Below are positions 6,744 to 9,461 of a DNA stretch of 9,461 bases, in pieces (the stretch's first letter is position 1; the number at the start of each line of letters is the position of its first letter). The notes beneath the pieces were generated by a model, which saw only the letters and a list, made by a program, of their open reading frames with translations, did not search any database and was not told where the DNA came from. The stretch is from Alphaproteobacteria bacterium (GTDB lineage: Bacteria > Pseudomonadota > Alphaproteobacteria > Micropepsales > Micropepsaceae). The DNA lies in contig JAPLPI010000352.1 in the NCBI GenBank assembly GCA_026400305.1, positions 1 to 9,461 of the forward strand, in the 5' to 3' direction. The position numbers and the translations under genes were made by a program.

Positions 6744-7159
6744 CGCTGATAGCCCTGGCGTTCGGCGAAGGTGCACAGTGCAAGACAGGCACGCGCGGCG
6801 TCGCCGCCCAGGTCCTGGCGCTTGGCCAGGTCGTGGGCCGCGCTCTCGTCGCCCACCAGCACGATTCCGCTGCCCAGCGAAATGCCCGCGTCGCCCAGGG
6901 ACGTGAGTCCGCGCAATGTTTCGACATAGTACATGTCGGCGATATGGGACGGGCCGGTGACACAGCCCAGCGCGACATAACCGTCAAAGGGACGCACCGA
7001 ACGCGCCGCGATGGCGATAGCGGCGGGCAATTCCAGCACGCCGGGCACAGACACACGCTCGAAGCGCGCGCCGCCTTTTTCCAGCGCCGCGGTGGCGCCG
7101 TCAACCAGGGCGTCGGCTATGTCCGAATGATAACGGGCTTCGACAATTAAAATATTCAT
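6740..7159 (-). CDS. ribH: 6,7-dimethyl-8-ribityllumazine synthase, divergent
   Basis: RibH condenses 5-amino-6-ribitylamino-uracil with 3,4-dihydroxy-2-butanone 4-phosphate, the penultimate riboflavin step. Matching features are the N-terminal strand ILIVEARYH, VPGVLELPAAIAIA (E43), DGYVALGCV, and a His in the active-site loop (H72). The usual loop, I-R-G-x-T-x-H, is replaced by TGPSH and is about two residues shorter before the His. The C-terminal Arg/Lys region is AKRQDLGGDAA. At 139 residues it is slightly short. The ATG at 7159 is chosen because the longer opening to 7222 runs through a hairpin and has no family similarity; the ribosome-binding site is weak. It overlaps nusB by four bases. 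No ribD, ribE or ribBA lies nearby. Identity is fairly secure from the fold pattern and from nusB adjacency; activity is less certain. Confidence 0.85.
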   Translation of the reverse strand: MNILIVEARYHSDIADALVDGATAALEKGGARFERVSVPGVLELPAAIAIAARSVRPFDGYVALGCVTGPSHIADMYYVETLRGLTSLGDAGISLGSGIVLVGDESAAHDLAKRQDLGGDAARACLALCTFAERQGYQR

Positions 7160-7177
7160 ATCACACTTTGGCCCACG

Positions 7178-7208
7178 TCCCCTTTGGCGCGAAGCGCCAT
7201 AAAGGGGA
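7178..7208. repeat. 13-bp-stem palindromic hairpin between nrdR and ribH
   Basis: TCCCCTTT-GGCGC (7178-7190) pairs with GCGCC-(AT bulge)-AAAGGGGA (7194-7198 and 7201-7208) around a GAA loop. On the minus strand it would form in the ribH leader about 20 bases before the start codon. No T run follows, so it is not a standard terminator. It may be a dispersed palindromic repeat or a leader RNA structure. Confidence 0.6.
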
Positions 7209-7211
7209 GGT

Positions 7212-7241
7212 GCCCGCAGCAAACCCTGGGTTGCAACGGGC
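7212..7241. repeat. Second hairpin just after the nrdR stop
   Basis: An outer stem GCCCG/CGGGC (7212-7216 with 7237-7241) encloses an inner stem GCAAACCC/GGGTTGC (7219-7226 with 7228-7234) with one bulged A. It begins about nine bases past the nrdR stop on the minus strand and has no T run. With the neighbouring hairpin it occupies most of the 90-bp gap. A role in RNA end protection or leader folding is possible but unproven. Confidence 0.45.
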
Positions 7242-7249
7242 GCAGGGGT

Positions 7250-7717
7250 TTAGGGTTTAACGTCGTCTTCACCTTCGAGTTCGCCGATCAGCATCTCGAA
7301 GTCACGAGTCTCGCGGAAATTCTTGTAGACCGAGGCGAAGCGGACATAGGCCACCTTATCCAGGCTGGCCAGAGCCTGCATCACCAATTCGCCGATCACA
7401 TTGGCGGGGATCTCGTTCTCGCCCATGGATTCCAGGCGGCGCACGATACCGGTGATCGTGCGGTCCACCCGCTCGCGCTCCACCGGGCGCTTGCGCAGGG
7501 CGTGATTGATCGAGCGTTCCAGCTTGTCGCGGTCGAAGCTTTCACGCCGGCCATTCTTCTTGACCACGATCAGCTCGCGCAACTGCACGCGCTCAAAGGT
7601 CGTGAACCGTCCGCCGCATTCAGGGCTATGGCGACGCCGGCTAATAGCTGAATTGTCCTCGGAAGGACGCGAGTCCTTCACCTGGCTATCTTCATGTCCG
7701 CAGAACGGGCAGCGCAT
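7250..7717 (-). CDS. nrdR: Transcriptional repressor NrdR
   Basis: NrdR represses ribonucleotide reductase genes, sensing ATP/dATP through an ATP-cone. The 155-residue protein has the N-terminal zinc ribbon [18 protein letters not shown], then [16 protein letters not shown], and an ATP-cone from about residue 46 ([21 protein letters not shown] through EVAYVRF-like [15 protein letters not shown]). The ribbon normally has four Cys (3, 6, 31, 34). Here residue 31 is Ser, codon AGC at 7627-7625, one base from TGC. The start at 7717 is the family start. AGGA lies about ten bases upstream and overlaps the glyA stop, with only 12 bp between the genes, so glyA and nrdR are cotranscribed. Confidence 0.95.
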   Translation of the reverse strand: MRCPFCGHEDSQVKDSRPSEDNSAISRRRHSPECGGRFTTFERVQLRELIVVKKNGRRESFDRDKLERSINHALRKRPVERERVDRTITGIVRRLESMGENEIPANVIGELVMQALASLDKVAYVRFASVYKNFRETRDFEMLIGELEGEDDVKP

Positions 7718-7729
7718 CTTGGGTTTTCC

Positions 7730-9022
7730 TTACGGATAGATCGGAAAGCGGTTACACAGATCGGAGACGCGGCGCGCCACGCTCTGTTCCACTTGGGCAT
7801 CGCCCGCTTCATTCTTGGCCACGGCATCGACCACTTCCACGATCAGCTTTCCTACCTCGCGGAATTCGGCGGTGCCGAAGCCGCGGGTGGTGCCGGCGGG
7901 CGAACCCAGCCGGATGCCCGAGGTGATAACGGCCTTCTCGGTGTCGAATGGCACGGCATTCTTGTTGCAGGTGATGCCGGCGCGATCCAGCGCATGTTCT
8001 GTGGGACGCCCCTTGGCGCCCTTGGGACGCAGGTCCACCAGCATCAGATGGGTTTCCGTACCGCCGGTGACGATGTCCAGGCCACTGGCCTTGAGCACTT
8101 CGGCCAGCGCCTTTGCATTCTCCACCACATTCTTTGCATAGGTCTTGAATTCCGGCTTCAGAGCTTCGCCGAACGCCACCGCCTTAGCGGCGATGACATG
8201 CATCAGGGGGCCGCCCTGCAGGCCGGGGAATACAGCAGAGTTGATCTTCTTTCCGATCGCTTCATCGCGCGACAAGATCATGCCGCCGCGCGGACCGCGC
8301 AGGGTCTTGTGGGTGGTGGTGGTGACCACATCGGCATACGGCACCGGATTGGGATGCACGCCGCCCGCCACCAGGCCGGCAAAGTGTGCCATGTCCACCA
8401 TGAACAGCGCGCCGACTTCGTCAGCGATCTTGCGGAAGGCTTCAAAGTCCCAGGTGCGGGCGTAAGCCGAACCGCCGGCCACAATAAGCTTAGGCTTATG
8501 CTCGCGGGCTAGCGCCGCGACCTGGTCCATGTCGACGCGCTGGTCGTCCTTGCGGACCGTGTAAGGCAGAGGCTTGAACCACTTGCCGGAATAGTTGGCG
8601 GGATGGCCGTGGGTGAGATGGCCACCGGCGGCCAGATCCAGGCCCATGAAGGAGTCGCCCGGATTCAACAGGGCATAAAAGGCCGCCAGGTTGGCGTTGG
8701 CGCCCGAATGGGGCTGAACGTTGGCGAAGGCCGCGCCGAACAATTTGCAGGCGCGTTCGATGGCGATCTGTTCGGCCACATCGACATATTCGCAGCCGCC
8801 GTAATAGCGCTTGCCCGGGTAGCCCTCGGCATACTTGTTGGTCAGGACCGAGCCCTGAGCTTCCAGCACCGCCTTGGATACGATGTTCTCGGAGGCGATC
8901 AGCTCGATCTTTTGGCGCTGGCGGTTCAGCTCGTCCTGGATGCTGTTGAAGACGTCCGGATCGGCGGCTTCCAGCCCTTGGGTGAAGTAACCGGACGGGG
9001 GGGGGATCGGGACAGCGGACAT
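7730..9022 (-). CDS. glyA: Serine hydroxymethyltransferase
   Basis: GlyA is a cytosolic PLP enzyme that interconverts serine and glycine with tetrahydrofolate and supplies one-carbon units. The 430-residue length is normal. Visible motifs are LIASENIVS (41-49), [12 protein letters not shown] (73-84), the VDMAHFAGL region (D210, H213) and the PLP-lysine motif [14 protein letters not shown] with K239. [11 protein letters not shown] and [13 protein letters not shown] also fit. Most relatives have HGSP where this protein has HGHP (138-141). The ATG at 9022 has AGAGG seven bases upstream and matches a usual alphaproteobacterial N terminus. Codons 5-8 contain a nine-base C run on the coding strand (8997-9005), prone to replication slippage or sequencing error. 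It leads the glyA-nrdR transcript. Confidence 0.97.
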   Translation of the reverse strand: MSAVPIPPPSGYFTQGLEAADPDVFNSIQDELNRQRQKIELIASENIVSKAVLEAQGSVLTNKYAEGYPGKRYYGGCEYVDVAEQIAIERACKLFGAAFANVQPHSGANANLAAFYALLNPGDSFMGLDLAAGGHLTHGHPANYSGKWFKPLPYTVRKDDQRVDMDQVAALAREHKPKLIVAGGSAYARTWDFEAFRKIADEVGALFMVDMAHFAGLVAGGVHPNPVPYADVVTTTTHKTLRGPRGGMILSRDEAIGKKINSAVFPGLQGGPLMHVIAAKAVAFGEALKPEFKTYAKNVVENAKALAEVLKASGLDIVTGGTETHLMLVDLRPKGAKGRPTEHALDRAGITCNKNAVPFDTEKAVITSGIRLGSPAGTTRGFGTAEFREVGKLIVEVVDAVAKNEAGDAQVEQSVARRVSDLCNRFPIYP

Positions 9023-9133
9023 GCAAGCCTCTTTGCAACCAGAACGGGTACGGAGGCCGATATTGCGCCCCCGCGCAGGAATGGCGGATTTACCCCTTCC
9101 CCGGCACCAAATCTAGCGGCTTAGCCATAAATA

Positions 9134-9172
9134 CAAGAGCTTCTTGCAAGGCACGGAAAAAACTGAGATTTC
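9134..9172. promoter_or_regulatory. Overlapping palindromes and candidate promoter between glyA and mucR
   Basis: The 188-bp divergent region 9023-9210 has no gene. It contains CAAGA-gct-TCTTG (9134-9146) overlapping the perfect palindrome CTTGCAAG (9143-9150). On the plus strand TTGCAA (9144-9149) lies 17 bp before GATTTC (9167-9172), a possible mucR promoter about 40 bp before its start. The -10 match is weak. The palindromes could bind a regulator of mucR or glyA. This is position-based inference only. Confidence 0.28.
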
Positions 9173-9210
9173 CTTTACCGACCAGCCGCCCTAGTGTGAC
9201 GGGTGGAAAC

Positions 9211-9461
9211 ATGGGCTTTCGGGTTATGGGCAAAGAAATCGAGGACGACATCCTCAAGCTGGTGACGGAAATCGTCGCCGCCTATGTCAGCAAGAACACG
9301 GTGGCGGCCAGCGAGCTGCCCGGCATCATCAAGAATGTCCATGCCACCCTGGGCGGCTTCGCCGAACCTGCGGAACGCGCCCTGCCCCGCGCGCCCGCCG
9401 TGCCGGTCAAGAAGTCGGTCCAGCCCGACTACATCGTCTGCCTGGAGGACGGCAAGCGGCT
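9211..9461 (+). CDS. MucR/Ros-family transcriptional regulator, 3' end outside the window
   Basis: Family role: MucR/Ros proteins are alphaproteobacterial zinc-finger DNA-binding regulators of surface polysaccharide, motility and cell-cycle genes. The 83 visible residues match the family N-terminal half: an acidic start then DDILKLVTEIVAAYVSKNTV, AASELPGIIKNVHATL, a variable Pro/Ala linker, and VPVKKSVQPDYIVCLEDGK, which begins the zinc finger (first Cys at residue 77). The rest of the finger and the C-terminal tail lie past the window. The ATG at 9211 has GGGTGG about five bases upstream; an inner ATG at 9226 has poor spacing. It diverges from glyA and its function here is not shown by the context. 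Confidence 0.9.
   Translation, partial: MGFRVMGKEIEDDILKLVTEIVAAYVSKNTVAASELPGIIKNVHATLGGFAEPAERALPRAPAVPVKKSVQPDYIVCLEDGKR

Noticed and set aside
7178..7208. Rho-independent terminator between nrdR and ribH
   Set aside because: The stem is strong, but neither strand has a T run directly after it.
7160..7249. FMN riboswitch before ribH
   Set aside because: The 90-bp gap is too short and lacks the multi-branched RFN core; it contains only two simple hairpins.
7694..9124. Plus-strand open frames opposite glyA (7694-8512, 8603-9124)
   Set aside because: Antisense to a fully conserved serine hydroxymethyltransferase; no protein-family features.

Overview
The window looks like a chromosomal housekeeping region of a GC-rich alphaproteobacterium. 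The evidence is the run glyA - nrdR - ribH - nusB ... thiL - small secreted protein - hppA, which resembles the conserved alphaproteobacterial riboflavin/NusB/ThiL neighbourhood, plus a MucR/Ros-type regulator at the right edge. No finer placement can be justified from sequence alone. Apart from a possible gene tail at the left edge and mucR at the right edge, all genes are on the minus strand and read right to left. No stretch without a gene exceeds about 190 bp, and no tRNA, rRNA, insertion sequence or CRISPR array was seen.

Right to left: mucR (plus strand, cut by the window end) diverges from glyA across a 188 bp region containing overlapping palindromes. glyA is followed after 12 bp by nrdR. 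A 90 bp gap with two hairpins then precedes ribH, whose stop overlaps the nusB start (ATGA). In many alphaproteobacteria ribD, ribE and ribBA lie between nrdR and ribH; here they are absent. After nusB come two genes that do not belong to the usual neighbourhood: an exported HpcH/HpaI-type aldolase-like protein and an exported bicupin. The bicupin is preceded by a possible 17-codon leader and followed by a strong terminator. The housekeeping series then resumes with thiL, a small predicted secreted protein of unknown function, and hppA, which ends at a symmetrical terminator that probably also serves a convergent gene ending at the left edge.

The housekeeping part covers one-carbon/serine-glycine metabolism (GlyA), control of ribonucleotide reductase (NrdR), riboflavin (RibH), transcription antitermination (NusB), thiamine diphosphate (ThiL) and pyrophosphate-driven proton pumping (HppA).

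Four points stand out. (1) hppA is broken by an internal deletion plus frameshift near position 688, which removes the segment that normally carries the K+-dependence residue. (2) The exported aldolase/cupin pair sits between nusB and thiL and may be an uncharacterised periplasmic pathway. (3) NrdR has Ser in place of the third zinc-ribbon Cys. (4) RibH is short and divergent at its active-site loop, in a locus lacking the other riboflavin genes.
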